This document shows positions 10,264 through 17,264 of a DNA stretch of 32,088 nucleotides, one piece after another. The position numbers and the translations under genes are program-made. The notes beneath the pieces were generated by a model, which ran no database searches, had not been told where the DNA came from, and was given only the letters and a program-made list of their open reading frames with translations. Source of the DNA: Bacillota bacterium (GTDB taxonomy: Bacteria; Bacillota; DTU030; DUMP01); NCBI GenBank assembly GCA_030153805.1, contig JASKLG010000012.1:1-32088 (forward strand), written 5' to 3'. Each line of letters opens with the position of its first letter. The stretch's first letter is position 1.

Positions 10264-10287
10264 TCCCGCAAGGAGCAATCCCGCAAG
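10258..10287. repeat. Perfect 15-bp tandem duplication at the kptA -35 region
   Basis: The unit GAGCAATCCCGCAAG occurs at 10258-10272 and again, without a gap, at 10273-10287. Each copy contains the TTGCTC used as a candidate -35 on the minus strand. It may be a slippage product or a doubled protein-binding site. Confidence 0.85.
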
Positions 10288-10550
10288 CGGAAAAAGCAAC
10301 CGCCCCAGTTTGCGTCTAATCAGCTGGGTTCAGCTTGCGCAGCCCCCGGTTTTGCCCGTTTAAAGCTGCCATATCATGCCCCGTCATAACCGTTGAATTT
10401 ATTGCTCCGGTGTGCTGAAATATACTTCGCAAAAATATTGCTGGCCAGAACTTCAAGGCTTACTCAGCAAAAGGAAAGCAGGCAGGCGGGAACTTGAAAG
10501 TTCGGGAAACTTGAAAATTTATGAAGAGTTAGCAGGAAATAGCCGATATG

Positions 10551-10557
10551 TGTCGAA
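10551..10557 (+). promoter_or_regulatory. Spo0A-box-like motif TGTCGAA
   Basis: TGTCGAA matches the core of the Spo0A DNA-binding box of endospore-forming Firmicutes. It lies in the context AGCAGGAAATAGCCGATAT just upstream. An inverted copy lies about 200 nt downstream. Binding is inferred from the motif only. Confidence 0.35.
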
Positions 10558-10710
10558 CAAGTATACCTGAACAGGATATTTGTCAGGATGTGGATGCCAT
10601 TAGCCCGACAGCTCCTCAAAGAACACTTCAAAGTATTAAAAGAATATTGAAAAAAGGGCCGGAAAAAATGCTTGCTGAAAGGATGGCCGCAAAAAGCAGG
10701 GATGTAAACA

Positions 10711-10737
10711 GGCAGGGGAAGAATTCCCTGCCTTTTT
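10711..10737 (+). terminator. Rho-independent terminator
   Basis: A perfect 7-bp stem GGCAGGG (10711-10717) / CCCTGCC (10726-10732) with an 8-nt loop is followed by TTTTT (10733-10737). It ends a plus-strand transcript for which no coding gene is visible. It also insulates the CRISPR accessory operon from transcription coming from the left. Confidence 0.8.
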
Positions 10738-10750
10738 CATTTCGCCTTTT

Positions 10751-10757
10751 TTCGACA
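10751..10757 (-). promoter_or_regulatory. Inverted Spo0A-box-like motif TTCGACA
   Basis: TTCGACA is the reverse complement of the TGTCGAA box at 10551. It sits 14 nt after the T-tract of the terminator and about 205 nt before the Csx14-like start codon, so it could act on either transcript. Confidence 0.35.
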
Positions 10758-10963
10758 CTATTCGCATTAAGCTTTGCCACCTCTTTGCTCTAGAAATTTA
10801 TTAACGCCACATCTTAAACCGCCCGCTGGTGACGGACTCCCTGTGCTGTGCTTTTCGAAAGGGGTGCCGTTGCGGTGAACAGAGACGTGTCTGGTATTCC
10901 ATTACTGTTAAAAAGAGTAATCAGGGGCCTGGCCGTACCCTACCGGCCCGGGAGAAGATAAGC

Positions 10964-11851
10964 ATGAGGGGCAATGCGGCTTTTAAGGGTGAGAACGCGG
11001 AGGTTCTGATTGCTACCCTCGGCGTGGAGCCCCAGGTGGTGACCATCACCCTCGACCGGCTTCTGGCTCATGGGCGCTTCATCGGCGAAGCCGCGGTGGT
11101 TTACACCCTGGGCCCCGGCGTGGGGGAGGCGCTGGCGGCAGTCGAGGCTGAGTTCGCGAAAGGCTTCTATCCGGACGTGCAGTTGCGGAAAGCGCCCGTC
11201 GTTTCCGCCAGGGGGCCGGTCGTTGACTTCTGTAGTGAAGACGACCTGCGGGCGCTGCTGCGCACCCTGTACGTGGAGGTCCGGCGCGCCCGCCAGCGTG
11301 GTGTTACGGTGCACCTGTGCGTTTCGGGTGGCCGCAAGGTCATGGGAATTATAGGGATGGTAATCGCCCAACTGCTTTTCGGCCCTGAAGATTGCGTCTG
11401 GCACCTGGTCACCGAAGGCTGGCACCCGGGCGCAGAACGCCGGTTGCACCTATCGCCTGCGGACAGGGTCTGGCTGGTCCCGGTACCGGTGCTGCGCTGG
11501 GCCGAGGCCGGCACCCTTGTACGGACGGTGGCGGAGTTAGACGAGCCGGCGGAGGTGGTGGCCTGGTACGAGCGGCTAAGCCGTAATGCGCAGATGAAGC
11601 GGAAAAAGGAGTTCGTTCGTTACTGGCTCACCAGAGCCGAGCGTGAGGTGGTCCGGCTGGCGTGCCGGGGCCTTGACAACGCCAGTATCGCTAAAGCACT
11701 CGGCAAAAGCGAGCAGACCGTAGCCAACCAGCTCCGCAACGTTTACGAAAAGCTCAGGGAATGGCTCGACTACCCGGCGGGCAACGTGGACCGCAGCGTG
11801 CTGATCGCTGAATTTGCGCCCTACTTCGCTCTGACGGAATTGGGAGGGTGA
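10964..11851 (+). CDS. csx14: CARF-LuxR HTH regulator, Csx14-like
   Basis: This 295-aa protein has an N-terminal CARF domain (about 1-180). It starts EVLIATLGVEPQVVTITLDR and carries the ligand-loop signature CVSGGRKVMG at 119-128. A LuxR/GerE-type helix-turn-helix follows at about 222-267 (LTRAEREVVRLACRGLDNAS, then a recognition helix near QTVANQLRNVYEKL). CARF domains bind cyclic oligoadenylates made by Cas10, so the protein is expected to switch transcription of the neighbouring locus when the III-D complex fires. Start ATG 10964 follows GGAGAAG; an upstream in-frame extension of 45 codons lacks a ribosome-binding site. The arrangement matches Csx14 as I remember it, and the CARF part is NE0113-like. 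A ring-nuclease activity is an alternative to regulation. It is the first gene of a run of plus-strand cas genes. Confidence 0.82.
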   Translation: MRGNAAFKGENAEVLIATLGVEPQVVTITLDRLLAHGRFIGEAAVVYTLGPGVGEALAAVEAEFAKGFYPDVQLRKAPVVSARGPVVDFCSEDDLRALLRTLYVEVRRARQRGVTVHLCVSGGRKVMGIIGMVIAQLLFGPEDCVWHLVTEGWHPGAERRLHLSPADRVWLVPVPVLRWAEAGTLVRTVAELDEPAEVVAWYERLSRNAQMKRKKEFVRYWLTRAEREVVRLACRGLDNASIAKALGKSEQTVANQLRNVYEKLREWLDYPAGNVDRSVLIAEFAPYFALTELGG

Positions 11852-11852
11852 G

Positions 11853-11945
11853 GTGGGAGTTGTTCCTTCGGCGCAAAGCGGAGAGTTGTCGGAAGAAGAC
11901 GCAGAAAAGCTGTTACAGACGGTGAAAACAGAACTGGGAGGGTAA
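11853..11945 (+). CDS. Small acidic ORF, 30 aa, between csx14 and csx15
   Basis: A GTG at 11853 opens 30 codons, MGVVPSAQSGELSEEDAEKL and a further ten residues ending LGG. It starts one base after the csx14 stop, and GGGAGG at 11842-11847 is usable as its ribosome-binding site. Its own 3' end supplies the GGGAGGG that serves csx15. It has no recognised domain. It may be a genuine micro-protein or simply a translational bridge that couples csx14 to csx15. Confidence 0.35.
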   Translation: MGVVPSAQSGELSEEDAEKLLQTVKTELGG

Positions 11946-11951
11946 AAAACC

Positions 11952-12332
11952 TTGATTCTCCTCAACTTTTCCCATCCCCTTACTGCGGAGCAGTTGCAGC
12001 AACTGGAAGAGCTTGCCGGGAGAAAGGTGGACCGGGTGGTCGAAATCGACGCCCAGATCGACCCCCAGCAGCCCATAGCCCCCCAGGTAGCGGCCATGGC
12101 CGACCGGGCCGGGCTTACGCCGGAGGAGTGGCAGACGCTGCCCTTACTAGTCAACCCGCCGTCTCTGAACTTCAGCGCGGTGACGCTCCTGGCCGAGCTG
12201 CACGGGCGCTGCGGCTATTTCCCGGCGGCGGTGCGCCTGCGCCCCGTACCCGGCTCCGTACCGCCCCGCTTCGAAGTGGCCGAGATCGTAAACCTCCAGG
12301 CGGTGCGCGAACGCGCCCGGGGGAAGCGGTAG
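11952..12332 (+). CDS. csx15: CRISPR-associated protein Csx15
   Basis: The 126-aa product begins [20 protein letters not shown]. Its core carries [20 protein letters not shown] followed by [19 protein letters not shown], which I recognise as Csx15. The family sits beside type III systems, and members have been described as binding cyclic tetra-adenylate, which would make it a sponge or modulator of the signal. This role is family knowledge recalled here, not visible in the residues. The start is TTG 11952, about 10 nt after GGGAGGG at the end of the preceding 30-codon frame. It is cotranscribed with the CARF regulator upstream. Confidence 0.82.
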   Translation: MILLNFSHPLTAEQLQQLEELAGRKVDRVVEIDAQIDPQQPIAPQVAAMADRAGLTPEEWQTLPLLVNPPSLNFSAVTLLAELHGRCGYFPAAVRLRPVPGSVPPRFEVAEIVNLQAVRERARGKR

Positions 12333-12343
12333 GAGAAGGGGAG

Positions 12344-12667
12344 GTGAAAACCTTGCTTTTTGTCAACTGGTTGAGGGATGTGTGTGACCCATTGGGGGAT
12401 CCGGAACTGGTACCAGAAAACTGCCTGCCTTCAAAGGCGCTTCTCTGGGTGCATCCGGTCACTGGAACCCGCTAATACCTCGAAACGGACAAGGTTACTG
12501 AAATCACTCGTTGCGGGTTGGTTTGGGTAGAGGTTTTGAGAAAAAATAGAGCATTGGGCCCTGCTTTGGGAAACCAAGTACTTTGGGCTTCCGGCATCAC
12601 CATAACCGCAAAAACGGTAAAGATGCACGGCGATCAGCGGAAAAAATACCCTGAGGATAAAGAATGA
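12344..12667 (+). pseudogene. 107-codon gene interrupted by an in-frame TAA, unknown family
   Basis: From GTG 12344 (ribosome-binding site GGGGAGG) the frame reads MKTLLFVNWLRDVCDPLGD and reaches TAA at 12473-12475 after 43 codons. The same frame then stays open for 63 more codons (YLETDKVTEITRCGLVWVEV onwards) and stops at TGA 12665-12667. That stop overlaps the ATG of the next ORF as ATGA. The precise coupling at the distal end suggests one cistron with a nonsense mutation, or stop readthrough, rather than a chance frame. I do not recognise the family. The N-terminal beta strand LLFVN and the position between csx15 and cas6 suggest a CRISPR accessory protein, but no function can be assigned. 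Confidence 0.45.
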
Positions 12668-12819
12668 GCGGGAACAGGCCATACAGGGGAACTCGGGGGA
12701 ATACGGCTATGGCAAGAAAAAAGATCCCAGATGACATTGGTAAGATTGACCCGCGACCGGCCGTACTTAAAAACTGGTCCGGCTTTAAAAACGCAATAAA
12801 CCGGGGGTTGGATACCTGA
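12664..12819 (+). CDS. Small basic ORF, 51 aa, coupled to cas6
   Basis: The ORF starts at ATG 12664, overlapping the preceding stop as ATGA, and ends at TGA 12817-12819, overlapping the cas6 start as TGATG. GAGG at 12653-12656 is correctly spaced. The product is very basic at the N-terminus (MSGNRPYRGTRGNTAMARKK) and ends with VLKNWSGFKNAINRGLDT. It resembles no family I know. An alternative internal start is ATG 12709. Its double overlap with neighbours is the main evidence that it is translated. Confidence 0.5.
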   Translation: MSGNRPYRGTRGNTAMARKKIPDDIGKIDPRPAVLKNWSGFKNAINRGLDT

Positions 12820-13574
12820 TGCAGCTCACTATCTTCTTCACCGCCCCGGAGCAGGTGGCCGTTCCCGTTCAGTACGGTCATTTGCTCCAGGGGCTGATCT
12901 ATCGCTATATGGATAATCCGGTGCTCAGGAGCTATCTGCACGAGCAGGGCTTTGCTCTGGAGAAGCGCCGGTTTAAGCTCTTTACCTTTTCGCGGCTCTT
13001 GGGGCGTGAGGTGCGTTACGACCAGGCAGCCGGCCGGCTGGTGCTCACCCCACCGCTGCGCTTAGTTGTCTGTTCCCCCATCCCCTTCATTCTCCAGGAG
13101 CTCGGTACCGGTTTTCTCCGTAAGGGGCAGGTGCGGCTCGGAGATGCCCAGTTGGAGGTGAAAGAGTTCGCAACTGCAGCCCCTCGGGTGAGACAAGATA
13201 CCCTTCAGGTGCGGATGCTGTCGCCGGTGGTTGTTTACAGTACCCTTTCCGGCGCTGACGGGCGGAAGTTTACGTATTACTATTCGCCCTTTGAGCCGCG
13301 CTTCACCGAGCTGGTGGCAAGTAACCTGGCAAAAAAACACCTTCTGGTCTACGGGCGCCCGGCACGAGCGGATGGGTTCACCATCCGGCCGGTGCGGGTG
13401 GAAGACCGGGACCTGAAGGTGACCCGTTACAAGGAGACCGTCGTCAAGGGCTGGATGGGCGAATACGAGCTTTCCGGCGACCCGGTGCTCTTGCAGCTCG
13501 CCCTGGACGCCGGCCTGGGGGCAAAAAACTCCCAGGGCTACGGCTGCTGCGAAATCATAGAGAGAACTAAATAG
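12819..13574 (+). CDS. cas6: Cas6 crRNA endoribonuclease
   Basis: This 251-aa protein has the Cas6 two-ferredoxin layout and the C-terminal glycine-rich loop GLGAKNSQGYGCCEI (from about 232). A His in the first helix region (YGHLLQGLIYRYM, His21) is a candidate catalytic residue. It cuts pre-crRNA within repeats to leave an 8-nt 5' tag. It is the only Cas6 visible in the window, yet there are two arrays with different repeats and two effector complexes, one of them I-B without its own cas6. It may therefore serve both, unless another copy lies elsewhere in the genome. The start ATG overlaps the upstream ORF stop as TGATG. Confidence 0.92.
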   Translation: MQLTIFFTAPEQVAVPVQYGHLLQGLIYRYMDNPVLRSYLHEQGFALEKRRFKLFTFSRLLGREVRYDQAAGRLVLTPPLRLVVCSPIPFILQELGTGFLRKGQVRLGDAQLEVKEFATAAPRVRQDTLQVRMLSPVVVYSTLSGADGRKFTYYYSPFEPRFTELVASNLAKKHLLVYGRPARADGFTIRPVRVEDRDLKVTRYKETVVKGWMGEYELSGDPVLLQLALDAGLGAKNSQGYGCCEIIERTK

Positions 13575-13628
13575 GCGGCTTCGATCTAAGCTCCGAATTT
13601 TAGAGGTTAAGGCAAGGAGGGTTGATTC

Positions 13629-14894
13629 GTGGAGATCTCGAGAGTGCAACACCTGATTCTTTTAATCGGCAGTAACCCGCTGCCTAATGCTGTTGCCGGA
13701 AAGCTTCTCGTCCAGCCTGAGGGGGTAATTACTTTAGTTCACTCAAGTGATACTTTTTCTGTTGCGCAGCGATTGAAAGAATGGCTGGAAGAGGACCACA
13801 AAAAGAAGGGCATGGTGGAGCTAAAAGAGGTGGAAGAGTCTGAGCCATCTTCAATTTACCAGGGTGTGTGGAAGCGCCTTGAAGAGATCCAAGCTGAAAG
13901 CATTGGGCTCAACTATACCGGCGGCACGAAGATGATGTCGGTTCACGCTTACCGGGCGGTGGAACAGTGGACTGAAGATAAAGGCATTACGCCTGTATTC
14001 AGCTATCTTGATGCTCGCACCTTACAGATGGTTTTTGATCCACCTGACGGCTATTTGAGCGAGCGAAGGGTTTATGTTGGGCGGAAGGTGGTGTTGAGGC
14101 TCAAGGATTTCCTGGCTTTGCACGGCAGGAAACTCGACGAAAACCGTAAGCCGAACTGCGAACCCGTGCTTCCTAACACTGCTAGGGCCCTGGCGGAATT
14201 TTGTTGCAAAATTGATGGTTTTTGCAAGAAGTGGAATAGCTGGGTTAGTAGCGAGATAAGGAAGAAAACCGGTTGCTTAAGCGTACCGGAAGATGAGAAT
14301 CTCAAAGAACTACTTGAAGACGTCAAAGATGAGGCTCGCAAAGAGGCTTTCAAGACGGCTATCAAAAAAGTTTATCGAACACTCTGCGCCGAACTTAGCC
14401 AGCCGGAGGGAGATATTACTCTTAAACAGCCTACTTTTCAAAATACTCGCCAAGATTTTTCTAAATGGTTGACCGGTACGTGGCTCGAGCACTACGTACT
14501 TGATGTTCTCAATGGACTATCTAAAAATTTGCAGTTGCATGAACGGATTCAAAACATCCAAACAGGTGGAGTTCAATTTGAAGTGGACGTAGTCGCTGTT
14601 CGTGGTTATCAGCTCTTTGCCTTTTCCTGCAAGGCAAAATCTGATGAATCAAAGGATGGTAGAGGTGAACTCAAACTGGCACTTTTTGAAGCCTATGTCC
14701 GCGCCCAACAATTAGGAGGTGACGAGGCGCGGGTAGCCTTGGTGTGCTGTGCTGAAGATCCTGCCGGTTTAGAACAGGAAATTCGACGTGACTTCGATCG
14801 CGAAGGACGCGTTCGGGTATTTGGGCGTAAGCACCTTGCGGATCTAGCCTTTCATATCGAAGATTGGATTAAGTCTCAAAGCGGAGAGGAGTGA
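13629..14894 (+). CDS. CARF-PD-(D/E)XK nuclease, Card1/Can2 type
   Basis: A CARF domain fills the first half of this 421-aa protein, with the signature YTGGTKMMSVHAYRAVEQW (96-114). The C-terminal half (DUF1887-like) is a PD-(D/E)XK nuclease: Glu at 287 in TGTWLEHYVLDVL, then FEVDVVAVRGYQLFAFSCK, giving Asp320 and Lys335. Card1/Can2 enzymes bind cyclic tetra-adenylate and then nick or degrade DNA and/or RNA, so this is the likely effector of III-D signalling here. Start GTG 13629 follows AAGGAGGG by 8 nt, and the next gene, cas10, starts 7 nt after its stop. Base composition is more AT-rich than in the flanking cas6. The choice between Card1 and Can2 as a name is not resolvable by eye. Confidence 0.85.
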   Translation: MEISRVQHLILLIGSNPLPNAVAGKLLVQPEGVITLVHSSDTFSVAQRLKEWLEEDHKKKGMVELKEVEESEPSSIYQGVWKRLEEIQAESIGLNYTGGTKMMSVHAYRAVEQWTEDKGITPVFSYLDARTLQMVFDPPDGYLSERRVYVGRKVVLRLKDFLALHGRKLDENRKPNCEPVLPNTARALAEFCCKIDGFCKKWNSWVSSEIRKKTGCLSVPEDENLKELLEDVKDEARKEAFKTAIKKVYRTLCAELSQPEGDITLKQPTFQNTRQDFSKWLTGTWLEHYVLDVLNGLSKNLQLHERIQNIQTGGVQFEVDVVAVRGYQLFAFSCKAKSDESKDGRGELKLALFEAYVRAQQLGGDEARVALVCCAEDPAGLEQEIRRDFDREGRVRVFGRKHLADLAFHIEDWIKSQSGEE

Positions 14895-14901
14895 TAAGCC
14901 C

Positions 14902-16587
14902 GTGCAGCTAGTAATAACAGAAGTCTCCCAGATTCAGCCGTATATTTTTGCCAGCAACCGGATGCGAGAGAATGTCGGAGCTTCGTACCTGGTCGTACAG
15001 GCTACAGAAGACTGGGCGCTAAGCATTGTTAATGAGGTTGCTCCTCGCAATAACATAAGCTCAAAGGACGGGAAGAGCCTCGAAGACAATAACCGTATCG
15101 AAGACCCGGCGGCCCAGCTTGATGCTGAGGTTCTTTATGCAGGCGGAGGAAATTTCGTAGTATTGTTTCGCAGTGAAGACTTTGCCTTAGATTTTGTCCG
15201 GAAACTGTCACGCAAAATACTGACCGACGCGCCGGGCCTCCAGCTGGTTGCTACCCAAGAGCTTTTCGAATGGACGGAGTCACTTTCCCAAAAGGTTAAG
15301 GCTACTCTGGAAAAGCTGGAGGAGAAGAAACGCGCCTGGGTACCATCTGCTCCACTACTGGGGTTAGGTGTGACAGTTGTGTGCCGCTCAACGGGATTGC
15401 CAGCGGTCGGAGTTACACCTCCAATAGGTGTTGATCCAGGCTATCCGGCTTCACCAGAAGTTTTGGCCAAAATCGAGAATGTTGAACGGGCACGTAAAAG
15501 ATTAAAAAAGTTCAACCCCCCTCCTGAGGGCTATGAATACCCAGAAGATCTGGACCATTTAGGCCGCTCTCCCGGGGAATACAGCCATATTGCCGTCGTT
15601 CACATAGACGGCAATGATATGGGGCAGCGCAAAAAGAAAATAGGGGAGGAATATAAAGATCCCCGGCAGAACCGCGAGTACATCAAGGCCATGCGCGCCT
15701 TTTCTGATGGAATTAAAGAAGCTGCCCAACAGGCGCTAAAAAACGTAAATGATAAGTTAGTAAAGCGACTGAAGCAGAATGGCGGAAATCGCATTGTTCT
15801 TTATTCCAAGGATAACGAAGGCAGAATTGTTAAGGAGATAACGAAAATTGAATTGAAACCAGCTGAAAACGGAAAATGGTATCTTCCTATCCTTCCCATT
15901 GTGTACGGTGGAGATGACGTAACATTCATCTGCGATGGGCGACTTGGGCTTTCACTGGCCATCGAATATATCCGCGTCTTTGAAAAAGAAACTGCTAAGC
16001 GGCCTGATTGCCGGGGTAAGGTTACGTCCTGTGCAGGTATTGCCATCGTGAAATCTCACTATCCTTTCGTTCAAGCATATAAGCTGGCAGAAGAACTATG
16101 CAAGTCCGCCAAAAATTATCGACGCAAAAATGGGATCGAAGGTTCTTGTCTTGACTGGCACTTTGCTTTAAGTGGCTTTGCTGGAAGTATCGAGGAAATT
16201 CGCGATCGGGAATACAAGATTGAAAAAATTGGAGAGCGCAAGGGTAAAGTTAAAACACGATGGCTCACTCTCCGGCCGGTCACATTGGATGAAAACCCCA
16301 AAGAACCGCTTCGTGCCTGGCCGGTAGTAAGAAAGGGCATTGAAGAATTTCGGGGACCGAATTGGGTCGGACGCCGCAACAAATTAAAAGCATTACGTGA
16401 GGCATTGCGCTTCGGCCCTGACTCTGTAAAGCAATTCATGCTGAGGTATGAAATAGAAAGGCTTCCCGTGGTAGCACCATCAATGACAGACTTGCCTGAA
16501 AAAGGCTGGCAAGGCGACTACTGCGGCTACTTTGATGCCCTCGAGCTTTGCGATTGGTTTATTCCGCTGGAGGAGGATGATCAATGA
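14902..16587 (+). CDS. cas10: Cas10 (III-D), HD-less, cyclase site intact
   Basis: The large subunit of the III-D complex, 561 aa, begins directly with a palm-like domain (TEVSQIQPYIFASNRMRENV). No HD nuclease domain precedes it. The active palm carries VVHIDGNDMGQ (232-242) and the cyclase motif YGGDDV with GGDD at 336-339. This enzyme should therefore make cyclic oligoadenylate from ATP on target RNA binding but should not cut DNA itself. The usual paired-cysteine zinc finger is also not apparent: one Cys remains at about 161 (VVCRSTGLPAVG). Start GTG 14902 lies about 10 nt after GGAGAGGAG. The stop overlaps the next start as ATGA. The adjacent Card1-type nuclease and CARF regulator fit a signalling role. 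Confidence 0.92.
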   Translation: MQLVITEVSQIQPYIFASNRMRENVGASYLVVQATEDWALSIVNEVAPRNNISSKDGKSLEDNNRIEDPAAQLDAEVLYAGGGNFVVLFRSEDFALDFVRKLSRKILTDAPGLQLVATQELFEWTESLSQKVKATLEKLEEKKRAWVPSAPLLGLGVTVVCRSTGLPAVGVTPPIGVDPGYPASPEVLAKIENVERARKRLKKFNPPPEGYEYPEDLDHLGRSPGEYSHIAVVHIDGNDMGQRKKKIGEEYKDPRQNREYIKAMRAFSDGIKEAAQQALKNVNDKLVKRLKQNGGNRIVLYSKDNEGRIVKEITKIELKPAENGKWYLPILPIVYGGDDVTFICDGRLGLSLAIEYIRVFEKETAKRPDCRGKVTSCAGIAIVKSHYPFVQAYKLAEELCKSAKNYRRKNGIEGSCLDWHFALSGFAGSIEEIRDREYKIEKIGERKGKVKTRWLTLRPVTLDENPKEPLRAWPVVRKGIEEFRGPNWVGRRNKLKALREALRFGPDSVKQFMLRYEIERLPVVAPSMTDLPEKGWQGDYCGYFDALELCDWFIPLEEDDQ

Positions 16588-17264
16588 AAATGTACATCCA
16601 TATCACCCTTAAAAGTGATGCCACCTTCGGGCGCGGCGAGGGAGTTGCCGGGCTTGTAGACGAAGAAGTGGAGCACGACCCGGAAACCGGCCTGCCTTAT
16701 TTGCGGGGCCGTACGCTCAAGGGATTGCTGGTAGAAGAGTGCGCGAATATCCTGTATGCGCTGGAAAGGCAAAATTCGAAGGCCCTGGCTAGATTGCAGC
16801 AAGCTGCCGGCTTTCTCTTCGGACGGCCGGGCAGCACCCTGGACGACGACGCCCGTATGCATGTGGGTCCGGCCCTTTTGCCGGAAGAACTCCGCCAGGC
16901 GGTAGAAGCGCACATCAAACATAAGAAGCTGACCCCATCTGAAGTCCTGGAATCACTCACTGCTATTCGGCGCCAAACGGCGGTTGCTGAAGAAACGGGT
17001 GCGCCCGAAGAAGGCAGTCTTCGCTCAATACGTGTTGTGCTGCGGGAGACTACTTTTATTGCCTCGCTGGACTTTGACGAAGACCCGGATGAAGATGCAA
17101 AAGCGTTACTCGCAGCTTGCGTGTTTTGTCTGCGCCGCGCCGGTCTCGGGCGCAATCGCGGGCGCGGCCGCTTGAAGGCGCGGCTGCTGGATGAAAATAA
17201 AAAGGACATTACGGAGGCTTGCTTCGAGCGTTTTCGCCAATTGCTGAGAGGTGGGGCGTCATGA
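16584..17264 (+). CDS. Cas7 backbone RAMP, Csm3-like (III-D)
   Basis: A 226-aa RAMP begins with the ferredoxin strand MYIHITLKSDATFGRGEG. The conserved Asp26 in GLVDEEVEHDPETGLPYLRG aligns with the target-RNA-cleaving Asp of Csm3. The RAMP motif GRTLKGLL follows, and a glycine-rich loop (LGRNRGRGRLKARL) lies near the C-terminus. In III-D complexes such subunits bind the crRNA and cut target RNA at 6-nt steps. ATG 16584 follows GGAGGAGG and overlaps the cas10 stop. A second in-frame ATG lies two codons later. Confidence 0.85.
   Translation: MKMYIHITLKSDATFGRGEGVAGLVDEEVEHDPETGLPYLRGRTLKGLLVEECANILYALERQNSKALARLQQAAGFLFGRPGSTLDDDARMHVGPALLPEELRQAVEAHIKHKKLTPSEVLESLTAIRRQTAVAEETGAPEEGSLRSIRVVLRETTFIASLDFDEDPDEDAKALLAACVFCLRRAGLGRNRGRGRLKARLLDENKKDITEACFERFRQLLRGGAS

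Larger units (their letters stand above)
10288..10963. other. Non-coding stretch upstream of the Csx14-like gene
   Basis: About 680 nt carry no gene I can support. An 81-codon frame from 10548 lacks a ribosome-binding site and runs through the terminator hairpin at 10711. What can be seen is a pair of inverted TGTCGAA boxes (10551 and 10751), a strong terminator (10711-10737), and a 5-bp stem GGCCG/CGGCC (10931-10948) just before the ribosome-binding site of the Csx14-like gene. The stretch between the first box and the terminator could be a short transcript, but its identity is unknown. Confidence 0.45.

Noticed and set aside
10548-10793. 81-codon frame starting MCRTSIPEQD
   Set aside because: It has no ribosome-binding site and reads through a strong terminator hairpin.
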